The position numbers were made by a program, and so were the translations under genes. 64,000 nucleotides of DNA, from contig NZ_FNQM01000013.1 in the NCBI RefSeq assembly GCF_900107585.1, forward strand, positions 1 through 64,000, written 5' to 3'. Below are positions 15,783 through 24,604 of the stretch, one piece after another. How positions within the stretch are numbered: position 1 is the stretch's first letter; the number at the start of each line of letters is the position of its first letter. This DNA is from Rubrimonas cliftonensis (lineage in GTDB: Bacteria; Pseudomonadota; Alphaproteobacteria; Rhodobacterales; Rhodobacteraceae). The notes beneath the pieces are model-generated. The model was not told the DNA's origin and did no database searches. It saw only the letters and a list, made by a program, of their open reading frames with translations.

Positions 15783-17066
15783 ATGACGCAAGACCCCGCA
15801 GAAGCCGCGATCCTCGCCGCGGTCGACCGGAATTTCGACGCCCAGATCGCCTTCACGCAGGAGCTTGTGCGCCGCCCCTCGCTGCGCGGGGCCGAGGCGC
15901 CCGTGCAGGACTTCGTGCACGACGCCTATCGCGCCCGCGGCCTCGCCGTCGACCGCTGGCGCGTGCGCGAGGCCGACATCGCCGCACATCCCGGCTTCTC
16001 GCCGGTGGCGGTCTCCTACGAGAACGCGTGGAACGTGGTGGGCACCTGGCGGCCCGAGGTCGAGCGCGGGCGGTCGCTGATCCTCAACGCCCATGTCGAC
16101 GTGGTGCCGACCGGGCCGGAGGACATGTGGACCGATCCGCCCTTCGAGCCGGTCATCCGCGACGGCTGGCTGTACGGGCGCGGCTCGGCGGACATGAAGG
16201 CCGGGCACGCCGCCAACCTCTTCGCCTTCGACGCCATCCGCGCCGCCGGCTTCGCGCCCGCGGGCCGCGTCCACCTGCAATCGGTGGTCGAGGAGGAGAG
16301 CACCGGCAACGGGACGCTGTCGACCCACCTGCGCGGCTATGCGGCCGACGCCGCGCTGATCCCCGAGCCGGAGGACGAGATGCTCGTCCGCGCCAACGCC
16401 GGCGTCGTCTGGTTCGCGGTGGAGGTGCGCGGCAGGCCGGCGCACACCCGCGTCATGGGCGAGGGCGTCAACGCCATCGACCTGGCCTATCGGCTGATCT
16501 CCGCGCTGCGGGGGCTGGAGGCGCGGCGCAACGCCGAGCGCGTTGCGCACCCGCATTTCGCGGCGCTGGAGCATCCGCTCAATCTCAACATCGGCCGGAT
16601 CGAAGGCGGCGACTGGGCGTCGATGGCGCCCGCCTGGTGCCGCTTCGAGGCGCGCTTCGCGCTCTATCCCGGCGAGCGCGCGGCAGACACCCGCGCGATG
16701 GTTGAGGCCTGCGTGGCCGAGGCGGCGGCCGCCGACCCGGCGCTCGCCAACCGCCCGCCGACCGTCACATGGCACGGCTTCATGGCGGAGGGCTATGTGC
16801 TGGAGCCGGGCGGCGACGCCGAGGCCGCGCTCGCCGGCGCCCATGCCGACGTGTTCGCCGCGCCCCTGCGCAGCTTCACGAGCCCCGCCTATCTCGACAG
16901 CCGCGTTCACGCGCTCTACGACCGCATCCCGGCGCTCTGCTACGGCCCGAACTGCCGCGACATCCACGGCGTCGACGAGGCGGTGGAGATCGAGTCCGTG
17001 CGCCGCGTGACGCGCACCATCGCGCTGTTCATCGCGCGCTGGTGCGGACTGACGCCGGCGCGCTGA
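15783..17066 (+). CDS. M20-family metallo-deacylase (ArgE/DapE type)
   Basis: A 427-aa di-zinc hydrolase that removes an N-acyl or similar group from an amine. Metal ligands and acid catalysts are visible: His104 and Asp106 in LNAHVDVV, Asp137 in GRGSADMKAG, Glu170/171 in VVEEEST, Glu195 in IPEPED, and the C-terminal His in RDIHGVDE. A dimerisation insert occupies about 200-320. Members annotated as ArgE or DapE often act on other N-blocked amino compounds, so the exact substrate is open. ATG 15783 is preceded by AGGAG 9 nt upstream; ATG 15756 and 15700 are in frame but lack good sites. It diverges from the peptide-type importer. Confidence 0.85.
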   Translation: MTQDPAEAAILAAVDRNFDAQIAFTQELVRRPSLRGAEAPVQDFVHDAYRARGLAVDRWRVREADIAAHPGFSPVAVSYENAWNVVGTWRPEVERGRSLILNAHVDVVPTGPEDMWTDPPFEPVIRDGWLYGRGSADMKAGHAANLFAFDAIRAAGFAPAGRVHLQSVVEEESTGNGTLSTHLRGYAADAALIPEPEDEMLVRANAGVVWFAVEVRGRPAHTRVMGEGVNAIDLAYRLISALRGLEARRNAERVAHPHFAALEHPLNLNIGRIEGGDWASMAPAWCRFEARFALYPGERAADTRAMVEACVAEAAAADPALANRPPTVTWHGFMAEGYVLEPGGDAEAALAGAHADVFAAPLRSFTSPAYLDSRVHALYDRIPALCYGPNCRDIHGVDEAVEIESVRRVTRTIALFIARWCGLTPAR

Positions 17067-17109
17067 CGCTGGCCGGCGGCGAGCTGGCCGCGGGTTCCCG
17101 GCGCGTCGT

Positions 17110-19152
17110 TCAGGGCGCCTTTCGCGCCGCGGCCGCCTCGTCGACCGTCGACCGGGCCGGCGGGTCTCGCTCAGGTGCAGGGCCGCCGCCAGAGACGCCG
17201 GCCGGGTCGAGCGCCTGCAGGGCGGCCGGGCGGAACGGGCGTTCGACGACGCCTGCGCCAGGGGCCGCCTCCGCCTCGTCGATCCAGGCCAGCCTGAGCA
17301 CATGCGGGCCGCCGAACCCGGCGTCGTCGGTGATGGCGAGGGCGACGGGCGGCGGCGCGCCGGCGCCGGTGCGGTAGCCGGCGGCGGCGAGCGCCTCGGC
17401 GACGATGGCGGCTTCCTCGGGGTCGGCCACCTTGACGACCGCCGTCGCGCCCGCCGCCGTCTGCGTGATCACCGGCCGCCGGTCGAGCGCGACGAGAGGC
17501 GCCTCGAACCAGAACGAGGAGCCGACGCCCAGCTTCGATTCCACGCCCAGCTCGCCGTCCATCATCGTCGCGAGGCCGCGGCAGATGGCGAGCCCCAGCC
17601 CCGACCCGCCCGAGCGCCTCGTGGCCGAAGCGTCGACCTGCTCGAAGCGCCCGAAGATCGTCTCGATGTGCGCGGGCGCCACGCCGATGCCGGTGTCGTT
17701 CACGGCGATCCTGACGATCCACCGCCCGTCCTCGCGCCACCGCCCGCCGATCTCGACCCGGATGACGCCCTTCTCGGTGAACTTCAGCGCGTTGCCGACA
17801 TAGTTGACGACGACCTGCCGCAGGCGCGCGAAGTCGCCGCTCAGCAGCCGCGGCGCCGTCGGCTCCACCCTCACGAGGAAGCGCAGCTTCTTCCTGCGGG
17901 CCGCGATCGCGAGCGCCGTCAGGTGCTCTCCGGCGAGCGCCTCCGTCGCGAACGGCTCCTCGCGCAGCTCCATCATCCGCTCCTCTAGGCGCGAGAAGTC
18001 GAGGATGTCGCCGATGACGCCGCCGAGCGAGATCGCCGTCTCCTTGATCAGCCGCACCATGGAGCGCTGACGGCCGTCCAGCGTCGTGTGCGAGAGCAGG
18101 TCGCTAAGCCCGATCACCCCGTTCAGGGGCGTGCGCAGCTCATGGCTCATGACGGCGAGGAACTCGGATTTCGCCTTGTCCGCCGCGAGGGCGCGCTCGG
18201 TCATGCCGCGCAGCATCGCTGTCCGCTCGTCGATGCGCCGCTCAAGTTCGCGGCGGCCCGTCTCCGCGTCGGCCATGGAGGCCAGGCGGTCGAGGTTGAC
18301 CGCGTGGACCGTATGGCACGACACGATGAGCAGGGTGAGATAGGCGAGCGTGTAGAGAAACGCGCTCGACCACACGCCGCCGTCCTCCTGCGCCATCATG
18401 GCGAGCGATGAGAACGTGCCCGCCAGAACCGCGATCGAGCCCACGAGACTGTGCGGCTGAAGCAGGATCCAGCCCGCCATCGGCAAGGAAAGCATCATCA
18501 CGAAGACCGCCGGGTTCTCGCCGCCGCCGCGGCTCGCGACGAGGAAATAGAGCAGCATGACGGTGCCCAGCATCCCGAACCCCGTGACGAGCGCGACGGC
18601 GAGATCGCGGGTCATGCCGCGCCACTCGCGAAGGTTCGATGCGACGGCCACAAGGCACAGCGTGGCGTAGAGCGCGCCCACGGCGTTCAGGCCGCTGGCG
18701 GCGAGAACGTCCGTCGCGCCGGTCTCGCCGCCGATCAGCGCATGCGCCGCTCCGGCGGAGGCGGCCGTCACGGCGGCCCCGCAGGCCAGGAACACGAGGT
18801 ACTGCGTGATGCGCGGGGACGCAGGCCGGGCACGTACGGCGGCGCGCATGGCCCGCCAGCCGAGGAAGCCGCCCGCGGACGCGCCCGCCGCAGCCGCCGC
18901 GATCTCCTGAAGGGGCGCGTCGAGCAGAAGGTGGCCGACCGCGACCCCGGTCGTCGCGGCGAGTACGCCCGGACCGCGCAGCGACAGCGCGCAGGCCAGC
19001 GCCACGCCCGACCACAGCGGCAACGCCAGCCGCCCCGGCCCGTCCGGCGCGACGATGTCGGCCAGCAGAACGCTCAGGGTCGCGACGGCGCACGCCAGCG
19101 CCAGCTGCCCCGCCGGCGCCAGTCCGTCTCGCAAAACCTGCCTGAACCGCAT
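17110..19152 (-). CDS. Membrane sensor histidine kinase with degenerate receiver-like tail
   Basis: A 680-aa sensor kinase. Residues 15-285 contain about eight hydrophobic helices with short loops, suggesting sensing within or near the membrane. A coiled-coil link (298-330) leads to the HisKA domain with phospho-acceptor His337 in SHELRTP. The ATPase domain has N450/N454 (NYVGNALKF), the G1 box DTGIG (486-490) and the G2 box GSGLGL (516-521). Residues of about 560-650 look like a shrunken receiver domain, ending [13 protein letters not shown] like a receiver KPF region, but without the acidic pocket and with Arg where Lys is expected. No response regulator gene is nearby. It converges on the M20 gene. 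Confidence 0.9.
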   Translation of the reverse strand: MRFRQVLRDGLAPAGQLALACAVATLSVLLADIVAPDGPGRLALPLWSGVALACALSLRGPGVLAATTGVAVGHLLLDAPLQEIAAAAAGASAGGFLGWRAMRAAVRARPASPRITQYLVFLACGAAVTAASAGAAHALIGGETGATDVLAASGLNAVGALYATLCLVAVASNLREWRGMTRDLAVALVTGFGMLGTVMLLYFLVASRGGGENPAVFVMMLSLPMAGWILLQPHSLVGSIAVLAGTFSSLAMMAQEDGGVWSSAFLYTLAYLTLLIVSCHTVHAVNLDRLASMADAETGRRELERRIDERTAMLRGMTERALAADKAKSEFLAVMSHELRTPLNGVIGLSDLLSHTTLDGRQRSMVRLIKETAISLGGVIGDILDFSRLEERMMELREEPFATEALAGEHLTALAIAARRKKLRFLVRVEPTAPRLLSGDFARLRQVVVNYVGNALKFTEKGVIRVEIGGRWREDGRWIVRIAVNDTGIGVAPAHIETIFGRFEQVDASATRRSGGSGLGLAICRGLATMMDGELGVESKLGVGSSFWFEAPLVALDRRPVITQTAAGATAVVKVADPEEAAIVAEALAAAGYRTGAGAPPPVALAITDDAGFGGPHVLRLAWIDEAEAAPGAGVVERPFRPAALQALDPAGVSGGGPAPERDPPARSTVDEAAAARKAP

Positions 19153-19425
19153 CCTGAGCCGCTGGAACTGAGCCTATGGGTCGCCGCGCGCGCCCCATCG
19201 ATAGGCGGTTGAAGCCTAAGCGCCCGCTAATCCGCGGGACATCGGGCCTTTCGACGCGCGCTCAAAATTTCGGCACGCTGCGCGATCTATCGGCGAGGCG
19301 ATGGATGAGGCCCGAAAAACTGCTCAGGGTTATCGATTGTCTCTGGTTCGTGGCGCGTCGCGCCCCGTAAGCTTTCCTCCGCGACAAGCCTCGCGCGAGG
19401 CGCCAGCCGACAGGGAGAACGGGAA

Positions 19426-20250
19426 ATGAGGAAGATCATGATCGGCGCGGCCCTCGCCGCGCTCGCCTGCGCCGCCGTGGCGCAGGAGAAATACACCGTC
19501 GCGCTCGACGGCACCTTCGCGCCCCACGCCATGCCGAAGCTGGGCGGCGGCGTCGAGGGCTTCAACGTCGACCTCGCCAACCTCATCGGCGAGCGGCTGG
19601 GCGTCGAGATGGACATCGTCGCCACGCAGTTCTCCGGCATCCTGCCGGGCCTGCAGGCGGGCACCTATGATTTCGTCGTCGCGCCGACGACGATCACGCA
19701 GGAGCGCGCGGAAAACCTGCTGTTTTCCGAGGGCTACCTCAACACCGACTTCCAGTTCCTGATCCCCGCCGACGCCGAGGACGTCACCGACCTCAAGCAG
19801 CTCGCCGGCAAGACCGTCGCGGTGAACAAGGGCTCCGCCTATGACAGCTGGGCGCGCGGGCTGGCCGAGGAGATCGGCTGGACGGTCGAAAGCTACGGCA
19901 CCAACACCGACGCGGTGCAAGCGGTGATCGCCGGGCGCGCCGACGCCAACGTGGCGGGCAACACCGTCTCCGCCTGGGCGGCCAAGAAGAACTCCGCAGT
20001 CAAGCTGAGCTACCTGCACGAGACCGGGCTGGTCTGGGGCATGCCGTTCCGCCAGGACGACGCCGCGACGCGCGACAAGGTCGAGGCCGTCATCGAGTGC
20101 CTGAAGATCGACGGGACCATCGCGGGGCTTTCGGAGAAGTGGTTCGGCGTCACGCCTGCCGCCGGTTCGGCCGCCGTCACGCCGCAGCCGGGCTTCGGCC
20201 AGCCGGGCTTTCCCGGATACGAGGATGGCGGCCACAAACCCTCCTGCTGA
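19426..20250 (+). CDS. Polar amino-acid-type ABC substrate-binding protein
   Basis: A 274-aa family 3 periplasmic binding protein. The signal peptide is residues 1-19 ([19 protein letters not shown]). The typical lobes follow: [20 protein letters not shown], then the binding-site region [20 protein letters not shown] and [18 protein letters not shown] Pro/Gly-rich C-terminal tail (about 250-274) is unusual. AGGGAGAACGG lies just before the ATG. It is the first gene of a four-gene importer. The 273 bp upstream hold no gene and no obvious operator, and must contain the promoter. Confidence 0.93.
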   Translation: MRKIMIGAALAALACAAVAQEKYTVALDGTFAPHAMPKLGGGVEGFNVDLANLIGERLGVEMDIVATQFSGILPGLQAGTYDFVVAPTTITQERAENLLFSEGYLNTDFQFLIPADAEDVTDLKQLAGKTVAVNKGSAYDSWARGLAEEIGWTVESYGTNTDAVQAVIAGRADANVAGNTVSAWAAKKNSAVKLSYLHETGLVWGMPFRQDDAATRDKVEAVIECLKIDGTIAGLSEKWFGVTPAAGSAAVTPQPGFGQPGFPGYEDGGHKPSC

Positions 20251-20264
20251 GCCGCGGCTCCGCC

Positions 20265-20996
20265 GTGCCGCCCATCCTTGAGCTGATCGGCCTGCGCAAG
20301 CGCTTCGGCGCGCTCGATGCGCTGGCCGACGTCAGCCTGTCGGTGGCGCCGGGCGAGCTGGTGTTCGTGCTCGGGCCATCGGGCTCGGGCAAGAGCACCA
20401 TGCTGCGCTGCTGCAACCTGCTGGAGCGGCCCGACGAAGGGGCGGTCGTTCTGGAGGGGCGCGACATCGCCGCGCGCGGCGTCGACCTCGACGCCGCGCG
20501 CAAACGCATCGGCATGGTGTTCCAAGCCTTCAACCTCTACCCGCACCTGAGCGCGCTCGCAAACGTCACGCTGGCGCTGCGCAAGGCGCTGCGCCTGCCG
20601 CGGGCCGAAGCGGAGGCGCGGGGCATGGCGGCGCTCGACCGGGTGGGCCTCGCCGACAAGGCGCGCAACATGCCCGGCCAGCTCTCGGGCGGGCAGCAGC
20701 AGCGCGTCGCCATCGCCCGCGCCATGGCGCTGGAGCCGGCGGTGATGCTGTTCGACGAACCGACCTCCGCGCTGGACCCGGAACTCGTCGACGAGGTCCT
20801 CGCGGTGATGCGCGAACTGCGCGCCGCCGGCATGACGATGCTCGTCGTCAGCCACGAGATGCGCTTCGCCCGCGCCGCCGCGGACCGGGTGGTCTTCATG
20901 GACCGCGGCGCCGTGGTCGAGCAGGGCCCGCCCGAACGGATCTTCGAGGCGCCCCGCTCCGAGCGGCTGCGCGCCTTCCTTTCGCGCAGGGCCTGA
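20265..20996 (+). CDS. Polar amino-acid-type ABC transporter ATPase (GlnQ-like)
   Basis: A 243-aa ATPase of the GlnQ/HisP class. Walker A is GPSGSGKST near residues 37-45, the Q loop is [10 protein letters not shown], the signature is [14 protein letters not shown], Walker B is [12 protein letters not shown] and the switch His is VVSHEM. GTG 20265 is the start that gives the usual length; a longer open frame upstream only overlaps the binding-protein gene. No strong ribosome site is visible, so coupling to the gene ending 14 bp earlier is likely. Confidence 0.92.
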   Translation: MPPILELIGLRKRFGALDALADVSLSVAPGELVFVLGPSGSGKSTMLRCCNLLERPDEGAVVLEGRDIAARGVDLDAARKRIGMVFQAFNLYPHLSALANVTLALRKALRLPRAEAEARGMAALDRVGLADKARNMPGQLSGGQQQRVAIARAMALEPAVMLFDEPTSALDPELVDEVLAVMRELRAAGMTMLVVSHEMRFARAAADRVVFMDRGAVVEQGPPERIFEAPRSERLRAFLSRRA

Positions 20997-21000
20997 CGCG

Positions 21001-21672
21001 ATGGGGTTCGCCGACGCCTTCCTCGACATGGCGGTGATCGCCCGCTACGCGCCGTCGATCCTCAGCGGCATGGGCGTGACGCTGGCGCTGGCGGTGCTGA
21101 TCGTGCTGGCCGGGACCGCCGCAGGGCTGGCGCTCGCCTGCCTGCGGGCGACGGGCTCGCGCCGGCTGTCGATCCCCATCGTCATCTTCGCCGACGTGTT
21201 CCGCGCGCTGCCGCCGCTGGCGCTGATCCTGCTGGCCTATTTCGGGCTGCCGAACGTCGGCGTCTCGCTGTCGAGCTTCATGGTGCTGTTCACCGTGCTG
21301 GCGCTGGTGCTCGCCGCCTTCGCCGAGGAGATCTTCTGGGCCGGGATCGCCGCGACCCCGAAAGGCCAGTGGGAGGCCGCGCGCTCCACCGGGCTCGGCT
21401 TCCGGTCAACGCTTTTGTGGGTGGTGCTGCCGCAGGCCGCGCGCATGGCGGTGGCGCCGCTGACCAACCGCGCCATCGCGATCACCAAGATGACGGCGCT
21501 GGGCACGGTGATCGGCGTGCCCGACATCCTCAACCAGGCGACGACCGCCGTCTCCTTCTCCGGGGACGCCTCGCCGCTGACGCTCGCCGCGCTCGCCTAT
21601 GTCGCGATCTTCCTGCCGCTGGTGATCGCCTCGCGGCGGCTGGAGCGGCGCTTCCAGTGGCGGCGACTCTAG
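21001..21672 (+). CDS. Polar amino-acid-type ABC transporter permease 1
   Basis: A 223-aa inner-membrane permease of the HisM/GlnP class with about five helices. The [17 protein letters not shown] start, the [18 protein letters not shown] segment and the EAA loop ([20 protein letters not shown]) are typical. It starts 4 bp after the ATPase stop and is directly abutted by the second permease, which implies a heterodimeric channel. Confidence 0.93.
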   Translation: MGFADAFLDMAVIARYAPSILSGMGVTLALAVLIVLAGTAAGLALACLRATGSRRLSIPIVIFADVFRALPPLALILLAYFGLPNVGVSLSSFMVLFTVLALVLAAFAEEIFWAGIAATPKGQWEAARSTGLGFRSTLLWVVLPQAARMAVAPLTNRAIAITKMTALGTVIGVPDILNQATTAVSFSGDASPLTLAALAYVAIFLPLVIASRRLERRFQWRRL

Positions 21673-22338
21673 ATGGACGCGTTGGCCGCCCAGTTCTTCG
21701 ACCTCTCGATCATGGCCGCGGCGCTGCCGATGGTGATCGAGGGGCTGTGGATGACGCTCGCGCTCTGCGCCGTTGTGGTGCCGATGGGGCTGGCGGGCGG
21801 GCTGCTCGTGGCGCTCGCAGCGCTCTCGCCCAAGCGCTGGGTGCGCTGGCCGACCATCGCGCTGATCGACCTCTTTCGCGCCCTCCCGCCGCTGGTGCTG
21901 CTGATCTTCGTCTATTCCGGGCTGCCCTTCGCCGGCGTGCGGCTAGACCCGTTCGTGGCGGTGGCCTTCGCCTTCCTGCTCAACAACGCCGCCTATTACG
22001 GCGAAATCTACCGCGCCGGCATCGAGTCGGTGCCGCCGGGGCAGATGGAGGCCGCTCGCTCAACGGGGCTGTCGCAGGCGCAGGCGATGGCGTGGGTGGT
22101 GCTGCCGCAGGCGGTGCGCAACGTGCTGCCCGACCTCGTCTCCAACACCGTGGAAGTGGTGAAGCTGACCTCGCTCGCCTCGGTCGTGTCGCTGTCGGAG
22201 ATGCTGCACCAGGCCGATCTGGCGCGTTCGGTAACCTACAACGCCTCGCCGATCGTGCTGGCGGCGGGGATCTATCTGGCGATCCTGTGGCCGCTGGTGC
22301 GGCTGGTCGGGCGCTTCGAGCGGCGGATGGCGTCGTGA
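21673..22338 (+). CDS. Polar amino-acid-type ABC transporter permease 2
   Basis: A 221-aa permease of the same class as its neighbour. It carries FRALPPLVLLIFVYSGLP, NNAAYYGEIYRAGIESVP and the EAA loop ARSTGLSQAQAMAWVVLPQA. Its ATG follows the previous stop with no gap. It completes the importer. The D-carbamoylase-like gene begins 220 bp further on the same strand, so the hydrolase may be part of the same regulon. Confidence 0.93.
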   Translation: MDALAAQFFDLSIMAAALPMVIEGLWMTLALCAVVVPMGLAGGLLVALAALSPKRWVRWPTIALIDLFRALPPLVLLIFVYSGLPFAGVRLDPFVAVAFAFLLNNAAYYGEIYRAGIESVPPGQMEAARSTGLSQAQAMAWVVLPQAVRNVLPDLVSNTVEVVKLTSLASVVSLSEMLHQADLARSVTYNASPIVLAAGIYLAILWPLVRLVGRFERRMAS

Positions 22339-22436
22339 CCGGCTCAGCGGCAGCCGCGCGGCGCCGGCCCGACAGCGCGCTCCCGACAGGAGGTCGAGAA
22401 GGCGCCTGGCTCGTCGCACAGGTTCCCGGCCATGTG

Positions 22437-22499
22437 CTAGGCGGAACCGCGCCAGTCGATCGTGTCGCAGCCGGCCAGCGCCAGCAAAACCACCCGCAT
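22437..22499 (-). CDS. Possible 20-aa micro-lipoprotein
   Basis: On the minus strand of the 220-bp gap, ATG 22499 opens a 20-codon frame whose product starts with a short basic/hydrophobic run, a lipobox (LAGC, Cys at 11) and then DTIDWRGSA. A GGGA run is 9-13 nt upstream. Very small lipoproteins are real in many Gram-negative bacteria, but a frame this short can arise by chance, and no conserved relative is known to me. Confidence 0.25.
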   Translation of the reverse strand: MRVVLLALAGCDTIDWRGSA

Positions 22500-22558
22500 C
22501 CGACGATTCCCACTTCGATGCATGCCCCCGAAACCTCTTTACGATGAAAGGCGACCCC

Positions 22559-23497
22559 ATGCGTGAAATCGTCCTCGGCGCGGCCCAGATGGGGCCGATC
22601 CAGCGGGCCGACAGCCGGCAGGCGGTCGTGCGGCGGATGATCGACCTGCTGGAGCAGGCCCATGGCCGGGGATGCACGCTGGTCGTCTATCCCGAACTGG
22701 CGCTGACCACCTTCTTCCCGCGCTGGCTGATGGACTGGGCCGAGGTGGACGACTGGTTCGAGCGCGAGATGCCGAACCCCGCCACCGCGCCGCTCTTCGA
22801 CCGCGCCAGGGCCCTCGGCGTCGCCATCAGCTTCGGCTACGCGGAGCTGACGCCGGAGGGGCGACGGTTCAACACCCACATCCTGACCGACCGGCAGGGC
22901 GCGATCGTCGCGAAGTACCGCAAGGTCCACCTGCCCGGCCACAGCGAGCACGACCCCGACCGCGCCTTCCAGCACCTCGAGAAGCGGTATTTCGAGCCCG
23001 GCGACCTCGGCTTCCCGGTCTGGCGCCTGCCGGCCGACATGGGCGGCGCCGTCGCGGGCATGATGATCTGCAACGACCGCCGCTGGCCGGAGGCGTGGCG
23101 GGTGCTGGGGCTGCAGGGGGTCGAACTCGCGATCCTCGGCTACAACACCCCCAGCGTGAACAGCCAGCAGGGCGAGGAGGGGCTGGAGAAGCGGCTCTAC
23201 CACTCCGAACTCTCGGTCTGCGCCGGAGCCTACCAGAACGCGACATGGGCCGTCGCCGTCGCCAAGGCGGGCGACGAGGACGGCCACCCGCTGATGGGCG
23301 GCTCGATCATCGTCGACCCCGACGGCTTCGTTGTCGCGCGGGCGGAGACCGAGGCCGACGAGCTGCTCGTCCACGCCTGCGATATGGACGCGACGCGCTT
23401 CGGCAAGACGACGATCTTCGACTTCGCCCGCCATCGCCGCATCGAGCATTACGGGCGCATCTGCGGGCAGACCGCCGCGACACCGCCGGCGGGCTGA
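22559..23497 (+). CDS. N-carbamoyl-D-amino-acid hydrolase-like nitrilase-superfamily enzyme
   Basis: A 312-aa carbon-nitrogen hydrolase. The Glu-Lys-Cys triad is at Glu46 (YPELALTTFFP), Lys122 (AKYRKVHLPGH) and Cys171 (MMICNDRRWPEAWR), the positions seen in Agrobacterium D-carbamoylase (about 304 aa). FQHLEKRYFEPGDLGFPV and GYNTP also match that family closely. It would cleave N-carbamoyl-amino acids to the amino acid, CO2 and ammonia in the cytoplasm. ATG 22559 is used because AAAGG lies 8 nt upstream; ATG 22544 has no such site. It sits between an amino-acid importer and a LysR gene. No hydantoinase gene is in the window. Confidence 0.9.
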   Translation: MREIVLGAAQMGPIQRADSRQAVVRRMIDLLEQAHGRGCTLVVYPELALTTFFPRWLMDWAEVDDWFEREMPNPATAPLFDRARALGVAISFGYAELTPEGRRFNTHILTDRQGAIVAKYRKVHLPGHSEHDPDRAFQHLEKRYFEPGDLGFPVWRLPADMGGAVAGMMICNDRRWPEAWRVLGLQGVELAILGYNTPSVNSQQGEEGLEKRLYHSELSVCAGAYQNATWAVAVAKAGDEDGHPLMGGSIIVDPDGFVVARAETEADELLVHACDMDATRFGKTTIFDFARHRRIEHYGRICGQTAATPPAG

Positions 23498-23534
23498 GCG
23501 TGCGGGCGGCGGCGCGCAGGGCGGAGGGCCGGGC

Positions 23535-24449
23535 GTGAGCCGGGTCGCCGGCGGCCCGGAGCTGCCGCTGCGCCTGCTGGAGGTATTCGCCGCCCTGATG
23601 CGCGAGCGCACCACGGTCAGGGCGGCCGAGGCGCTGGGCGTGTCGCAGTCCTCCGTCTCAACCGCGCTGGCGGCGCTGGAGGAGCGTCTAGGCTTCGCGC
23701 TGTTTCAGCGTCGCAATCGCCGCCTCGTCCCCACCGCCGAGGCGCTGAGCCTCCACCGCGAGATCGAGCCGGTCTTCATCATGCTCGACGGGATCGAGGC
23801 GCGGGCGCGCGACCTGCGCTCGGGCTCGGCGGGGCGGCTGCGGGTGCTGGCGACGCCGCCGCTCGGGCACACGGTCGCGCCGGTGGCGTTGAAGCGGTTT
23901 CTCGACGGCCGCTCGCAGGTCTCGGTCGACTATGACGTGCGGCGGGCCGACTCCGTCATCGAGGCCGTCGCGTTCGGGGCCGCCGACGTGGGCCTCGTGC
24001 TCGGCATGGAGAACCGCGCGGACGTCGAGGCCGAGGTGATCGAGGCGGCGGCGATGGTGGCGCTGGCGCCGCCGGACCACCCGCTCGCCGACGCCCCGCG
24101 CGTCGGCGCCGCGGACGCCGCGGCGGCGGGCTTCGTCGGGCTGCACGCGGGGTCCCGGCTTGGGCGACTGCTGCGCGGCGCCTTCGTTGAGGCGGGCGCG
24201 CCCTACGCGCCGCGCGTCGAGGTGCGCTACTGCCACACTGCGGCGGTGCTCGCCGAGGCCGGGCTCGGCGTCGCCGTGGTGGACCAGTTCACGGCGCGCT
24301 TCGTCGACAGGCGCGCGCTCGTCGCACGGCCTTTTCTGCCGGCGATCTCCGCGCCCTGCATGCTGCTGACGCGGAAGGAGGCGCCGCCGTCGCGGCTGGT
24401 CGCGGCCTTCGCCGAGGAAGTCCGCAGGGCGGCGCGCGACTGTCGCTGA
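23535..24449 (+). CDS. LysR-type transcriptional regulator
   Basis: A 304-aa LysR regulator. The N-terminal winged helix (about 8-65) contains RAAEALGVSQSSVSTALAAL as recognition segment and LFQRRNRRLVPTAEA as wing. A two-lobed effector domain follows, opening with GRLRVLATPPLGHTVAP. GTG 23535 is chosen because GGAGG lies 7 nt upstream and the length then fits the family. It is 37 bp after the D-carbamoylase-like gene on the same strand, the reverse of the usual divergent LysR layout. Its targets are probably the hydrolase and importer nearby, though that is inference. Confidence 0.9.
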   Translation: MSRVAGGPELPLRLLEVFAALMRERTTVRAAEALGVSQSSVSTALAALEERLGFALFQRRNRRLVPTAEALSLHREIEPVFIMLDGIEARARDLRSGSAGRLRVLATPPLGHTVAPVALKRFLDGRSQVSVDYDVRRADSVIEAVAFGAADVGLVLGMENRADVEAEVIEAAAMVALAPPDHPLADAPRVGAADAAAAGFVGLHAGSRLGRLLRGAFVEAGAPYAPRVEVRYCHTAAVLAEAGLGVAVVDQFTARFVDRRALVARPFLPAISAPCMLLTRKEAPPSRLVAAFAEEVRRAARDCR

Positions 24450-24604
24450 AGCGGTCGGCGGAGATGGCGCACGGCCGCGCGTTCGAGGCGCGACCCGCCG
24501 CCATGGCTTCGCGCCGCGGCGTCGCGTAAGCCTGTTCAGGATTGCGCCGAACCGGCTTGCGCCGGATCAGCCCCGCCGCCGGCCCGCCCGAAGGACGCCA
24601 GAGC

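Noticed and set aside
22544-22558. ATG 22544 as D-carbamoylase start
   Set aside because: It has no ribosome site, whereas AAAGG stands 8 nt before ATG 22559 and the shorter form places the triad at the known family positions.
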